The translations under genes were made by a program, and so were the position numbers. Source: Acanthamoeba sp. SK_2022b (lineage: Eukaryota > Discosea > Longamoebia > Acanthamoebidae). From it: a stretch of 16,921 nucleotides of DNA. The stretch lies in NCBI GenBank assembly GCA_027943245.1, contig JANDJZ010001017.1:1-16921 (forward strand). Reading direction: 5' to 3'. Below, one piece after another: positions 7,531 to 15,896 of this stretch (position 1 is its first letter; the number at the start of each line of letters is the position of its first letter). The notes beneath the pieces were generated by a model. The model saw only the letters and a program-made list of their open reading frames with translations. It made no database searches and had not been told where the DNA came from.

Positions 7531-7559
7531 TTGACCTGAACGATTCGGGCGGCTCTAAC
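7531..7559 (+). promoter_or_regulatory. Predicted sigma70-type promoter of ilvE with internal GANTC
   Basis: TTGACC (7531-7536) and TCTAAC (7554-7559) are separated by 17 bases, which suits a housekeeping promoter. The predicted transcript start near 7566 leaves a leader of about 23 bases before the ilvE ATG. A GATTC, matching the CcrM target GANTC, lies inside the spacer at 7542-7546. The elements are seen; promoter activity is inferred. Confidence 0.5.
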
Positions 7560-7588
7560 ACCGTCAGTTTCGCGGGAGATGTGTTCCA

Positions 7589-8467
7589 ATGGCCTTCGTT
7601 CCTTTCGACGATCGTGACGGCTGGATCTGGATGAATGGCGAGTTTGTACCCTGGCGGGAAGCAAAAACGCACGTTCTGACCCATGCTCTGCACTACGGCT
7701 CGTCGGTTTTCGAGGGTGAGCGTATGTATGGCGGCGAAATCTTCAAGCTGACCGCGCACTCGGAGCGGCTGAAACGCTCCGCCAACCTGCTCGATTTCGA
7801 GATCCCGTACAGCGTGGCTGAAATCGACGCGCTCTGCAATAAACCTGCGCCAAGAATGGGCTGACGGACTGTTGTAATTCGCCCGGTGGCCTATCTGGGC
7901 GCCGAACAGACCAGCGTCTCGGCCTTGAACAACAAGGTCCATCTGGCGATCGCCGTGTGGGACTGGCCCAGCTATTTCGATCCCGAAGTGAAGGCGAGGG
8001 GGCTGCGCCTGGAATGGTCCAAGTGGCGCCGTCCCGATCCGCAGACTGCCCCGACCACGGCCAAGGCGGCGGGCCTGTATATGATCTGCACCATGTCCAA
8101 GAATGCGGCTGAGCGTAACGGCTATGCCGACGCCCTGATGCTGGACTGGCGCGGCTATGTCGCCGAGGCGACGGGGGCCAATGTCTTCTTCGTCAAGGAC
8201 GGCGTCATCCATACGCCCAAGGTCGAGCACATCCTGGATGGCATCACCCGCCAGACGGTGATCGAGATCGCCAAGGCCAAGGGGATCGAAGTCGTGGTTC
8301 GCGACATCCTGCCGGAAGAACTGTCCGGCTTCTCGGAATGCTTCCTGACTGGAACCGCAGTCGAAGTGACGCCGGTGGCGGAGGTGGGCGACTATCGCTT
8401 CACCCCGGGCGCTCTTTCACTGGATCTGATGGATCACTACGGAAAACTGGTGCGTCGCCAGCTGTAA
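7589..8467 (+). pseudogene. ilvE: Branched-chain amino acid aminotransferase (class IV PLP), interrupted
   Basis: The enzyme exchanges amino groups between glutamate and branched-chain 2-oxo acids, the last step of Leu/Ile/Val synthesis and the first of breakdown. The N-terminal half (THALHYGSSVFEGERMYGGE, then HSERLKRSANLL) and the C-terminal half (probable PLP lysine in TTAKAAGLY, then GYVAEATGANVFFVKDG, then a SGFSECFLTGTAVEVTPV-type ending) are both typical. Between them an in-frame TGA lies at 7862-7864. It is explained by two opposite one-base changes: a missing A in the A-run at 7841-7843, and an extra T at 7872-7873. Undoing both gives CAKNGLTDCVIRPVAYLG and a protein of about 292 residues. 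The ATG follows GGGAGA. It is divergent from the response regulator. Confidence 0.85.
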
Positions 8468-8543
8468 TCCAGGCGCAGCAGGGAAGGTGAAGCTTGAGCG
8501 ATCCGGGGTCTGCCAGAATCTTCGCAAAAGCGTCAGATTCCGG
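8468..8543. other. Short gene-free gap between ilvE and the rRNA promoters
   Basis: I see no coding frame with family similarity here and no hairpin followed by a T-run. The ilvE transcript therefore either reads toward the rRNA operon or ends by a Rho-dependent route. Confidence 0.3.
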
Positions 8544-8578
8544 TTGCGGACAAAGGGCGGTCCGTATAGAGCCGCCTC
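8544..8578 (+). promoter_or_regulatory. Possible upstream rRNA promoter P1
   Basis: TTGCGG (8544-8549) and TATAGA (8565-8570) are 15 bases apart, slightly short for sigma70. After one further base comes CCGCCTC (8572-8578). The identical CCGCCTC sits at the same distance after the -10 of the stronger promoter at 8809-8845, which supports this as a tandem rRNA promoter with a GC-rich discriminator. A hairpin (GCTCG-GAAA-CGAGC, 8579-8592) follows directly. Confidence 0.4.
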
Positions 8579-8772
8579 GCTCGGAAACGAGCTGGCCGAC
8601 GGGGGCGCGGGGACAGCAGTTTCCACGGGTTCACGAAGGAAAGAGGTTGAAAAACTTCTTGCTTTCATCGGTTGGCTTCATTAGGTTCCGCGCTTCATTC
8701 GAAACGCCGAGCTACGGTTTCAGGGGTCAGCCTCGCAGCTTACTCCCGGCGATTTTTTGCGGTTTGAAGGGT

Positions 8773-8808
8773 TCGCTCTTCGGTCTGCAAAATCTCTGAA
8801 AAGAGCGA
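8773..8808 (+). repeat. 8-bp inverted repeat just upstream of rRNA P2
   Basis: TCGCTCTT (8773-8780) is perfectly complementary to AAGAGCGA (8801-8808), with a 20-base loop. The second arm ends at the base before the P2 -35 hexamer. It could be a protein-binding site or a hairpin in transcripts from P1. It lacks a T-run, so it is not a standard terminator. Confidence 0.4.
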
Positions 8809-8845
8809 TTGACATGAGGATCGGGCTTCACTAGATACCCGCCTC
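8809..8845 (+). promoter_or_regulatory. Main rRNA operon promoter P2
   Basis: A perfect -35 TTGACA (8809-8814) is followed after exactly 17 bases by TAGATA (8832-8837) as -10. A GC-rich discriminator (CCGCCTC at 8839-8845) follows. Such discriminators are typical of stringently controlled stable-RNA promoters. Transcription would start near 8844, about 265 bases before the mature 16S 5' end. Confidence 0.7.
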
Positions 8846-8891
8846 CGCCGACGACACCGGCGCTAAACAAGTCGGGCCGCTGGAGCGGTTT

Positions 8892-8903
8892 TGGTCTTTG
8901 ACA
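8892..8903 (+). promoter_or_regulatory. boxA-like antitermination site in the rRNA leader
   Basis: The segment TGGTCTTTGACA resembles the bacterial rrn boxA consensus (TGCTCTTTAACA) in 10 of 12 positions. It lies shortly after the predicted promoter and before the 16S processing stem. This is the expected place for NusB/S10-dependent antitermination. Confidence 0.55.
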
Positions 8904-8913
8904 TTGTTGATTT

Positions 8914-8941
8914 GGAAAGAGAAACGCAGGCGGCGGTGTTC
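8914..8941 (+). repeat. 5' arm of the 16S rRNA processing stem
   Basis: These 28 bases pair with 10634-10661 at 25 of 28 positions by Watson-Crick pairing, bracketing the 16S gene. Such long helices are RNase III substrates in pre-rRNA maturation. Confidence 0.75.
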
Positions 8942-9069
8942 TTGCGATGGCCCTTCGAGGTCATCATACGACACTGACTATCTGCGGTCTTTTTGAAAAG
9001 ATACCATGCGTCGGTCTTCGGATCGATGACGTGGGAACTCGTCAATAAAATACGTAGAACTAATGCCAA

Positions 9070-9085
9070 GCTTACTTCGGTAGGC
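9070..9085 (+). other. UUCG-tetraloop hairpin in the 16S leader
   Basis: GCTTAC and GTAGGC pair around a TTCG loop in the leader about 26 bases before the mature 16S. The sequence CAAGCTTA occurs twice (9067-9074 and 9088-9095) and could form an alternative longer pairing. It is probably a folding or processing element of the leader. Confidence 0.4.
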
Positions 9086-9110
9086 TTCAAGCTTAGGTCA
9101 GAAGTCAACT

Positions 9111-9319
9111 CAACCTGAGAGTTTGATCCTGGCTCAGAGCGAACGCTGGCGGCAGGCCTAACACATGCAAGTCGAACGAACTCTTCGGAGTTAGTGGCGG
9201 ACGGGTGAGTAACACGTGGGAACGTGCCTTTAGGTTCGGAATAACTCAGGGAAACTTGTGCTAATACCGAATGTGCCCTTCGGGGGAAAGATTTATCGCC
9301 TTTAGAGCGGCCCGCGTCT

Positions 9320-9362
<43 letters not shown>

Positions 9363-9816
9363 AGTAGCTGGTCTGAGAGGATGATCAGCCACATTGGGAC
9401 TGAGACACGGCCCAAACTCCTACGGGAGGCAGCAGTGGGGAATCTTGCGCAATGGGCGAAAGCCTGACGCAGCCATGCCGCGTGAATGATGAAGGTCTTA
9501 GGATTGTAAAATTCTTTCACCGGGGACGATAATGACGGTACCCGGAGAAGAAGCCCCGGCTAACTTCGTGCCAGCAGCCGCGGTAATACGAAGGGGGCTA
9601 GCGTTGCTCGGAATTACTGGGCGTAAAGGGAGCGTAGGCGGACATTTAAGTCAGGGGTGAAATCCCGGGGCTCAACCTCGGAATTGCCTTTGATACTGGG
9701 TGTCTTGAGTATGAGAGAGGTGTGTGGAACTCCGAGTGTAGAGGTGAAATTCGTAGATATTCGGAAGAACACCAGTGGCGAAGGCGACACACTGGCTCAT
9801 TACTGACGCTGAGGCT

Positions 9817-9875
<59 letters not shown>

Positions 9876-9956
9876 TTGCTAGTTGTCGGGATGCATGCAT
9901 TTCGGTGACGCAGCTAACGCATTAAGCAATCCGCCTGGGGAGTACGGTCGCAAGAT

Positions 9957-10025
<69 letters not shown>

Positions 10026-10092
10026 CAGAACCTTACCACCTTTTGACATGCCTGGACCGCCAGAGAGATCTGGCTTTCCCTTCGGGGACTAG

Positions 10093-10168
<76 letters not shown>

Positions 10169-10222
10169 GCCATTAGTTGCCATCATTTAGTTGGGAACTC
10201 TAATGGGACTGCCGGTGCTAAG

Positions 10223-10254
<32 letters not shown>

Positions 10255-10355
10255 ATGGCCCTTACAGGGTGGGCTACACACGTGCTACAATGGCGACTAC
10301 AGAGGGTTAATCCTTAAAAGTCGTCTCAGTTCGGATTGTCCTCTGCAACTCGAGG

Positions 10356-10449
<94 letters not shown>

Positions 10450-10518
10450 TGGTTCTACCCGAAGGCGCTGCGCTGACCGCAAGGAGGCAGGCGACCACGG
10501 TAGGGTCAGCGACTGGGG

Positions 10519-10571
<53 letters not shown>
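9111..10571 (+). rRNA. rrs: 16S ribosomal RNA
   Basis: The gene is complete. It has the 5' GAGAGTTTGATCCTGGCTCAG region, the universal GTGCCAGCAGCCGCGGTAA (530 loop) and ACTCAAAGGAATTGACGG segments, TTGTACACACCGCCCGTC, and the anti-Shine-Dalgarno CACCTCCTT at the 3' end. The length of about 1461 nt is normal for Alphaproteobacteria. The pattern AAATTCTTTCACCGGGGACG after the variable V3 stem, and CTCTTCGGAGTTAGTGGCGG near the start, match what I recall of Brevundimonas. Ends were set by alignment with E. coli positions 11 and 1542. Confidence 0.97.
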
Positions 10572-10579
<8 letters not shown>

Positions 10580-10633
10580 GCTTCTCCAGGCCGTCTCTCA
10601 CGAGACTGTCTATTGAGGCTCCAATAAACGGCG

Positions 10634-10661
10634 GAACGCCGCCGTCTCCGTTTCTCTTTCC
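10634..10661 (+). repeat. 3' arm of the 16S rRNA processing stem
   Basis: It pairs with 8914-8941 (three mismatches or wobbles in 28 positions), so the 16S precursor is closed by a long helix. It lies between 16S and tRNA-Ile. Confidence 0.75.
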
Positions 10662-10751
10662 TCTTTCGTCACTGAGACATCAGCCATACGGGTTGTTGTA
10701 TTGGTGACGCGATCGCGAGCCTGGGTCTTTCGACCTGGCTGTCGCTGCCAT

Positions 10752-10828
10752 AGGCCCGTAGCTCAGGTGGTTAGAGCGTACGCCTGATAAGCGTAAGGTC
10801 GGCAGTTCGAGTCTGCCCGGGCCTACCA
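10752..10828 (+). tRNA. tRNA-Ile (GAU)
   Basis: This is a 77-nt cloverleaf with encoded CCA. The acceptor AGGCCCG pairs with CGGGCCT, the anticodon GAT is at 10786-10788, and the T arm has GTTCGAGTC. It sits in the 16S-23S spacer, where tRNA-Ile is standard. Confidence 0.95.
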
Positions 10829-10901
10829 GCCCTGCTGGACTCCAGCCTTGGACAGTATCGATGACAGCTCTCCTGGGCTTCGCACTATTCCTCGAAGGAA
10901 T

Positions 10902-10977
10902 GGGGCCATAGCTCAGTTGGTAGAGCGCCTGCTTTGCAAGCAGGATGTCGTCGGTTCGACTCCGTCTGGCTCCACCA
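10902..10977 (+). tRNA. tRNA-Ala (UGC)
   Basis: This is a 76-nt cloverleaf with encoded CCA and anticodon TGC at 10935-10937. The acceptor stem holds the G3:U70 wobble pair, the classic alanine identity element. It is the second spacer tRNA, 73 bases after tRNA-Ile. Confidence 0.96.
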
Positions 10978-11150
10978 CTCGCCGTGCGGCGAGGGGCATT
11001 TGACCAGAGGCTCCGCTTTGAAAGCGGTGGCGCACCCCGCCAAAGCTCGCATGATCGCATCAAGTATTGCCCGTCGGCGCTCGCCGACAGGCATTGATAT
11101 CGTAAAGGAAGAACGTGACCGGCTCCCCTGAGCTTTTAGGTCTTGTTCGA

Positions 11151-11165
11151 GAAGAAGACATTGTC
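11151..11165 (+). repeat. Outer 5' arm of the 23S precursor stem
   Basis: These 15 bases are perfectly complementary to 14073-14087, beyond the main 23S stem. With the inner 27-bp helix they would form a two-part base for the 23S precursor. Confidence 0.65.
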
Positions 11166-11223
11166 TGACAAAAATCAGGCTTGGTCCCCCGGCAACTTTC
11201 CAGTCGGGCGGAATAAACCAAGC

Positions 11224-11250
11224 ATGAGTTTTGCTGAGAAACGATCAAAC
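11224..11250 (+). repeat. 5' arm of the 23S rRNA processing stem
   Basis: These 27 bases are the exact reverse complement of 14014-14040. The pairing spans the mature 23S ends and forms the RNase III-type processing stem. Confidence 0.85.
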
Positions 11251-11285
11251 GTTGAAGGGCTTCTGACGGATGCCTTGGCGTAGAG

Positions 11286-11317
<32 letters not shown>

Positions 11318-11464
11318 AACCGGGGAGGCGCTAGCACCCTTTGATCCGGTTATTTCCGAATGGGGAAACCCACCTTTACAGTCTTCCAACTCTGTTTCTT
11401 CGGAGACAGCGATTGGCGGATTGTTAAAAGGTATAATGAGCTGAATACATAGGCTTCATTAAGC

Positions 11465-11501
<37 letters not shown>

Positions 11502-11713
11502 AAGGACATCAACCGAGACTCCCGTAGTAGTGGCGAGCGAACCGGGACCAGGCCAGTGCTCTTGTGAAATAAAGACGAACGATCTGGAAAGGTCGGCCAT
11601 AGTGGGTGAAAGCCCCGTAGTCATCAAACAGCAAGAGACTCGAGTAGGGCGGGACACGTGAAATCCTGTCTGAACATGGGGGGACCACCCTCCAAGCCTA
11701 AGTACTCCTCTAC

Positions 11714-11753
<40 letters not shown>

Positions 11754-11889
11754 CACCCCGACAAGGGGAGTGAAACAGATCCTGAAATCGGAAGCCTACA
11801 AGCAGTCGGAGCCGCCAAGCGCGGTGACGGCGTACCTTTTGTATAATGGGTCAGCGACTTCATGTGTCGAGCAAGCTTAAGCCGTTAGG

Positions 11890-11923
<34 letters not shown>

Positions 11924-13032
11924 CTAAGTTCGACGTATGACGACCCGAAACCAGGTGATCTATCCATGAGCAGGTTGAAGGTTAGGTAACACTAACTGGA
12001 GGACCGAACCCGTGAATGTTGAAAAATTCTGGGATGACTTGTGGATAGGGGTGAAAGGCCAATCAAACCTGGACATAGCTGGTTCTCCGCGAAATCTATT
12101 TAGGTAGAGCGTCCGACGAATTCCTTGGGGGGTAGAGCACTGGATGGTTGCGGGCTGCGCGAGCGGTACCAATACTAACCAAACTCCGAATACCCAAGAG
12201 AACTATCGGGCAGACACACGGCGGGTGCTAACGTCCGTCGTGAAAAGGGAAACAACCCTAACCATCATCTAAGGCCCCCAAGTCACGGCTAAGTGGGAAA
12301 CGATGTGGGATTGCTTTGACAATCAGGAGGTTGGCTTAGAAGCAGCCATCCTTTAAAGAAAGCGTAACAGCTCACTGATCAAGCGATCCTGCGCGGAAAA
12401 TGTAACGGGGCTCAAGCCGTGCGCCGAAGATATGGGTTTGCAGTTTACTGCAAGCGGTAGCGGAGCGTTCCGTAAGCCGGTGAAGGTCAGGCGTGAGCCT
12501 GGCTGGAGGTATCGGAAGTGAGAATGCTGACATGAGTAACGATAAGAGTGTGAGAGACACTCTCGCCGAAAGACCAAGGGTTCCTGCGTAAAGCTAATCT
12601 GCGCAGGGTTAGTCGGCCCCTAAGGCGAGGCTGAAAAGCGTAGTCGATGGGAAGCAGGTAAATATTCCTGCACCAGCTGGAAGTGACGGATGGCTTAACT
12701 CGTACCCACTTATTGGATTGTGTGTGCGGGGGCGTTGTCCCAGGAAATAACTCCAGCAGAGACCGTACCCGAAACCGACACAGGTGGTCAGGTAGAGCAT
12801 ACCAAGGCGTTTGAGAGAACTGTGCTGAAGGAACTCGGCAAATTGCACGCGTAACTTCGGAATAAGCGTGACTCACCTTGCGCAAGCAGGAATGAGTGGC
12901 ACAAGCCAGGGGGTAGCGACTGTTTAGCAAAAACACAGGGCTCTGCGAAGCAGCAATGCGACGTATAGGGTCTGACGCCTGCCCGGTGCCTGAAGGTTAA
13001 AGGGAGGAGTGAAAGCTCCGAACTGAAGCCCA

Positions 13033-13115
<83 letters not shown>

Positions 13116-13543
13116 CGACTTCCCCACTGTCTCCAGCACAGGCTCAGTGAAATTGAATTCCCCGTGAAGATGCGGGGTTCCCGCGGTCAGACGGAAAGAC
13201 CCTATGAACCTTTACTATAGCTTCGCCTTGGCGTTAGCGACCGTATGTGTAGGATAGGTGGGAGACTATGAAACCGGGGCGCCAGCTCTGGTGGAGTCGT
13301 CCTTGAAATACCACCCTTACTGTCGTTGACGTCTAACCGAGGGCCGTTATCCGGTCCCGGGACATGGCGTGGTGGGTAGTTTGACTGGGGCGGTCGCCTC
13401 CCAAAGTGTAACGGAGGCGCGCGATGGTGAGCTCAGAGCGGTCGGAAATCGCTCGTCGAGTGCAATGGCATAAGCTCGCCTGACTGCGAGACTGACAAGT
13501 CGAGCAGAGACGAAAGTCGGCCATAGTGATCCGGTGGTCCCGA

Positions 13544-13579
<36 letters not shown>

Positions 13580-13625
13580 TAGGGATAACAGGCTGATTTT
13601 GCCCAAGAGTCCATATCGACGGCAA

Positions 13626-13704
<79 letters not shown>

Positions 13705-13780
13705 TGGTACGTGAGCTGGGTTCAGAACGTCGTGAGACAGTTTGGTCCCTATCTGCCGTGGGTGTTCGAAGCTTGAGAGG

Positions 13781-13813
<33 letters not shown>

Positions 13814-14023
13814 ATACCTCTGGTGTACCTGTCATGGCGCCAGCTGTGCAGCAGGGTAGCTAAGTATGGAATAGATAACCGCTGAAAGCATCTAAGCGGG
13901 AAACTAACCTCAAAACAAGGCTTCGCTGAGGATCGTGGAAGACTACCACGTTGATAGGCCAGGTGTGGAAGCGCGGCGACGCGTGAAGCTTACTGGTACT
14001 AATAATCCGATCGGTTTGATCGT
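11243..14023 (+). rRNA. rrl: 23S ribosomal RNA
   Basis: The gene is complete at about 2780 nt. Recognisable segments are GGATGCCTTGGC near the 5' end, AGTACCGTGAGGGAAAGGTG (near 11730), GTAACTATAACGGTCCTAAG (peptidyl-transferase region, near 13047), the sarcin-ricin loop CTAGTACGAGAGGACCGG (near 13788), and CAGGCTGATTTTGCCCAAGAG. Helix 9, near 11385-11420, carries a small hairpin extension but no long intervening sequence. A few positions differ from the usual consensus (GATTTTGCCC for GATCTTGCCC; CAAAGTTTGG for CAAGGTTTGG). Ends are estimated from the closing stem, to within a few bases. Confidence 0.96.
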
Positions 14024-14040
14024 TTCTCAGCAAAACTCAT
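14014..14040 (+). repeat. 3' arm of the 23S rRNA processing stem
   Basis: It is the perfect 27-base complement of 11224-11250. The outer arm complement (14073-14087) follows, with a small local hairpin in between (14044-14068). Confidence 0.85.
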
Positions 14041-14110
14041 TCGATGATCATCCTTGACCAGATGATCGTCACGACAATGTCTTCTTCGCAATCCTTCTGT
14101 CCGCCTCGTT

Positions 14111-14228
14111 GACCTGGTGGCTATGTCGGAGGTTCCCCACCCGATCCCATTCCGAACTCGGTCGTTAAGCCCTCCAGAGCCAATGGTACTTCGTCTTAAG
14201 GCGCGGGAGAGTAGGTCGCCGCCGGGTC
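14111..14228 (+). rRNA. rrf: 5S ribosomal RNA
   Basis: This gene of about 118 nt carries the typical CCCGATCCCATTCCGAACTC segment and GGGAGAGTAGGTCGCCGCC near the 3' end. GACCTGG and CCGGGTC close helix I. A flanking 10-bp inverted repeat (14097-14106 with 14233-14242) extends the precursor stem. Confidence 0.93.
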
Positions 14229-14307
14229 TACCAGGCGGACAGAATGATTGCGCAGCTCCATAAAGGCTCTTCTCGAACCGTTCTTCCTTCACGACACTAC
14301 CGTTTGC

Positions 14308-14314
14308 CGCGGGA

Positions 14315-14356
<42 letters not shown>

Positions 14357-14384
14357 GTAGGTTCAAATCCTACTCCCGCACCCA
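14308..14384 (+). tRNA. Initiator tRNA-fMet (CAU)
   Basis: This is a 77-nt tRNA with encoded CCA. Anticodon CAT is at 14342-14344. The C1-A72 mismatch at the acceptor top marks bacterial initiators. The anticodon stem reads CAGGC/GCCTG-type with CAGG...CCTG, and the T arm is GTTCAAATC. The discriminator base appears to be C73 rather than the common A73. It is the last gene of the rRNA operon, 79 bases after 5S, an arrangement common in Alphaproteobacteria. Confidence 0.93.
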
Positions 14385-14391
14385 AACAACC

Positions 14392-14427
14392 AAAACGCCC
14401 CCGAGCCCAAAAAGCCGGGGGCGTTTT
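14392..14427 (+). terminator. Rho-independent terminator of the rRNA operon
   Basis: AAAACGCCCCCG (14392-14403) pairs perfectly with CGGGGGCGTTTT (14416-14427), a 12-bp GC-rich stem ending in four Ts. It starts 8 bases after tRNA-fMet. Confidence 0.88.
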
Positions 14428-14642
14428 GCTGTCCGACGTATGCAGACTCGTGCGTCTATCCGCGTGATAGCGAGCGGCGGGGCAGGCGGCGCCAGCGCGG
14501 AAGAGTGGTGCAATCCGATTTGAGCTGAGGGTGACGCAGTATGTGCTGCCAGGTTATGTCTTGTCCCCGACGGCCATATGATGGAAAGCGAGGCATTAGA
14601 GATGAGCGAACGCCCATCTCCGCCGCGCCTATTAAGTCGTGG
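14428..14642. other. Gene-free gap between rRNA terminator and insertion sequence
   Basis: This 215-bp stretch shows no coding frame with recognisable motifs and no tRNA. Before the insertion it was the 3' flank of the minus-strand sulfatase gene. Its last four bases, GTGG, are the left copy of the target duplication. Confidence 0.4.
14639..14642. repeat. Target site duplication, left copy (GTGG)
   Basis: GTGG directly abuts the left inverted repeat, and GTGG at 15912-15915 directly abuts the right one. Four-base duplications are usual for the IS407 group of IS3. Confidence 0.85.
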
Positions 14643-14657
14643 TGACGTGCCCCTGAG
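14643..14657. repeat. Terminal inverted repeat, orfB end
   Basis: TGACGTGCCCCTGAG reads inward from the left boundary, with the orfB stop codon 3 bases further in. It matches the other end exactly over 15 bases. Confidence 0.9.
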
Positions 14658-14660
14658 TTT

Positions 14661-15587
14661 TCATCCAGCGGCGACCAGAGTCCTTGGGTTAGTTACGCCT
14701 CGCAGCGTGGGGTGAGCAACAGGCCGGGCCGCGCAGCTTTCATCCTGCGCAGCGGGTCGGCCTGTTGCGGTCAGACTGGCGGCAAAAGCCTCCGGGGTGA
14801 GGTAGCCGATCGACGAGTGCGGCCGGCGGGTGTTGTAGTCCAGCGCCCAGGCGGCGACCTTCTGGCGGGCGTGATCCAGGCTGAAGAACAGGCTCTCGTT
14901 GAGCAGTTCGTCGCGCATCCGGCCGTTGAAGGATTCCACAAACCCGTTCTGGGTCGGCTTGCCCGGCGCGATGTAGTGCCAGTCGACGCCATGATCCTGC
15001 GCCCAGGCCAGGATGGCGGTGGACGTGAACTCCGTGCCGTTGTCGCTGACGATCATGGCGGGACGGCCCCGCCGAGCGATCAGCGCTGTCAGCTCTCGCG
15101 CGACGCGGCGTCCCGAGATCGAGGTGTCGGGGATCGCCGCCAGGCACTCGCGGGTGACGTCGTCGACCACGTTGAGAATGCGGAAGCGGCGGCCCGTGGC
15201 GAACTGGTCGTGCACAAAGTCCAGCGACCAGCGGGCGTTCGGCCTGGCCTCGACCAGGATCGGCGCGCGCGTGCCCATGGCGCGACGACGTGAGCGGCGC
15301 TTGCGCACCGTCAGGCCTTCCTCGCGATAGAGCCGGTAGATCCGGTTCTTGCCCGAGGGTTCTCCCTCACGCCGCAGCAGCACGAACAGCCGCCGATAGC
15401 CGAACCGTCGCCGCTCGACAGCCAGGGCGCGCAGCCGCTCCCGCAGCGCCGTGTCCGGCTGTCGGCAGGAGCGATAGCGCACCGACTTACGGTCCGCCTT
15501 GATGATGGAGCAGGCCCGTCGCTCGCTGACGCCGAACGCCGCCTTCAGATGGGCGACGGCCTGGCGCAGCGCCGCGGGCCCTACCAC
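14661..15587 (-). CDS. IS3-family transposase OrfB (DDE integrase domain)
   Basis: This 308-residue frame starts at GTG 15585-15587 if translated alone, though it is probably made mainly as an OrfAB fusion by -1 frameshifting. The N-terminal helix-turn-helix (HTH_21-like) part covers about 20-110, including RRACSIIKADRKSVRYRS and RRFGYRRLFVLLRREG. The catalytic rve domain has Asp123 (WSLDFVHD), Asp182 (VSDNGTEF) and Glu218 (NGFVESFNG). The last two are separated by 35 residues, the classic DD35E arrangement. The conserved YNTRRPHSSIGYLTPEAF follows at 251-268. All catalytic residues are present and no internal stop is seen. Confidence 0.95.
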   Translation of the reverse strand: MVGPAALRQAVAHLKAAFGVSERRACSIIKADRKSVRYRSCRQPDTALRERLRALAVERRRFGYRRLFVLLRREGEPSGKNRIYRLYREEGLTVRKRRSRRRAMGTRAPILVEARPNARWSLDFVHDQFATGRRFRILNVVDDVTRECLAAIPDTSISGRRVARELTALIARRGRPAMIVSDNGTEFTSTAILAWAQDHGVDWHYIAPGKPTQNGFVESFNGRMRDELLNESLFFSLDHARQKVAAWALDYNTRRPHSSIGYLTPEAFAASLTATGRPAAQDESCAARPVAHPTLRGVTNPRTLVAAG

Positions 15588-15847
15588 TTTTTTGACAGCA
15601 GATCGTTCAACGCGGCTTTGTCGAGCATGGCGTCGGCCAGCAGGCGCTTCAGCTTTCCGTTCTCGTCTTCCAGGGCCCGGAGGCGCTGGGCGTCCGACAC
15701 GCTCATCCCGCCGAACTTGGCCTTCCAGGCGTAGATCGTGCCCTCCGACACGCCGTGCTTGCGCGCCAGCTCGCCCGCTTTGGCGCCGGCCTCGTTCTCC
15801 CGCAGGATCCCGATGATCTGCTCTTCCGTGAATCTCGCTCGTTTCAT
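15581..15847 (-). CDS. IS3-family transposase OrfA (helix-turn-helix protein)
   Basis: This 88-residue protein opens with MKRARFTEEQIIGILRENEA, typical of IS407-group OrfA. The helix-turn-helix is at about 21-45 (ARKHGVSEGTIYAWKAKFGG). A leucine-zipper-like region (LRALEDENGKLKRLLADAML) leads to the ending LLSKKW. It overlaps orfB by 7 bases, in the 0 frame relative to OrfB at -1. OrfA alone is normally a DNA-binding partner or regulator of transposition. Confidence 0.95.
   Translation of the reverse strand: MKRARFTEEQIIGILRENEAGAKAGELARKHGVSEGTIYAWKAKFGGMSVSDAQRLRALEDENGKLKRLLADAMLDKAALNDLLSKKW
15587..15593 (-). promoter_or_regulatory. A-AAA-AAG programmed -1 frameshift site
   Basis: On the minus strand six A residues followed by G sit in the codon phase A AAA AAG, just before the orfA ending (TGG TAG). 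Slipping back one base yields AAA AAA G and enters the orfB frame. This is the standard IS3-family fusion mechanism; use of the site here is inferred. Confidence 0.8.
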
Positions 15848-15896
15848 TCCGTCCGTCCTTTCAAGGGCCGGACTCTAGCTCCGCGTGGAGGAAATT

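Noticed and set aside
8487..8799. Short plus-strand open frames between ilvE and the rRNA operon
   Set aside because: There are no family motifs and no good ribosome-binding site, and they overlap the predicted rRNA promoter region.
11385..11420. Intervening sequence in 23S helix 9
   Set aside because: The hairpin there is short; known alphaproteobacterial insertions that fragment 23S are clearly longer.
9111..14023. Many open frames of 60-150 codons across the rRNA genes on both strands
   Set aside because: They overlap well-defined 16S, tRNA and 23S sequence, show no protein-family motifs and lack ribosome-binding sites.
14428..14642. Remnant of an attachment site or genomic island next to tRNA-fMet
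   Set aside because: I found no integrase and no direct repeat of the tRNA 3' end in the window; the IS insertion alone explains the mobile DNA seen.
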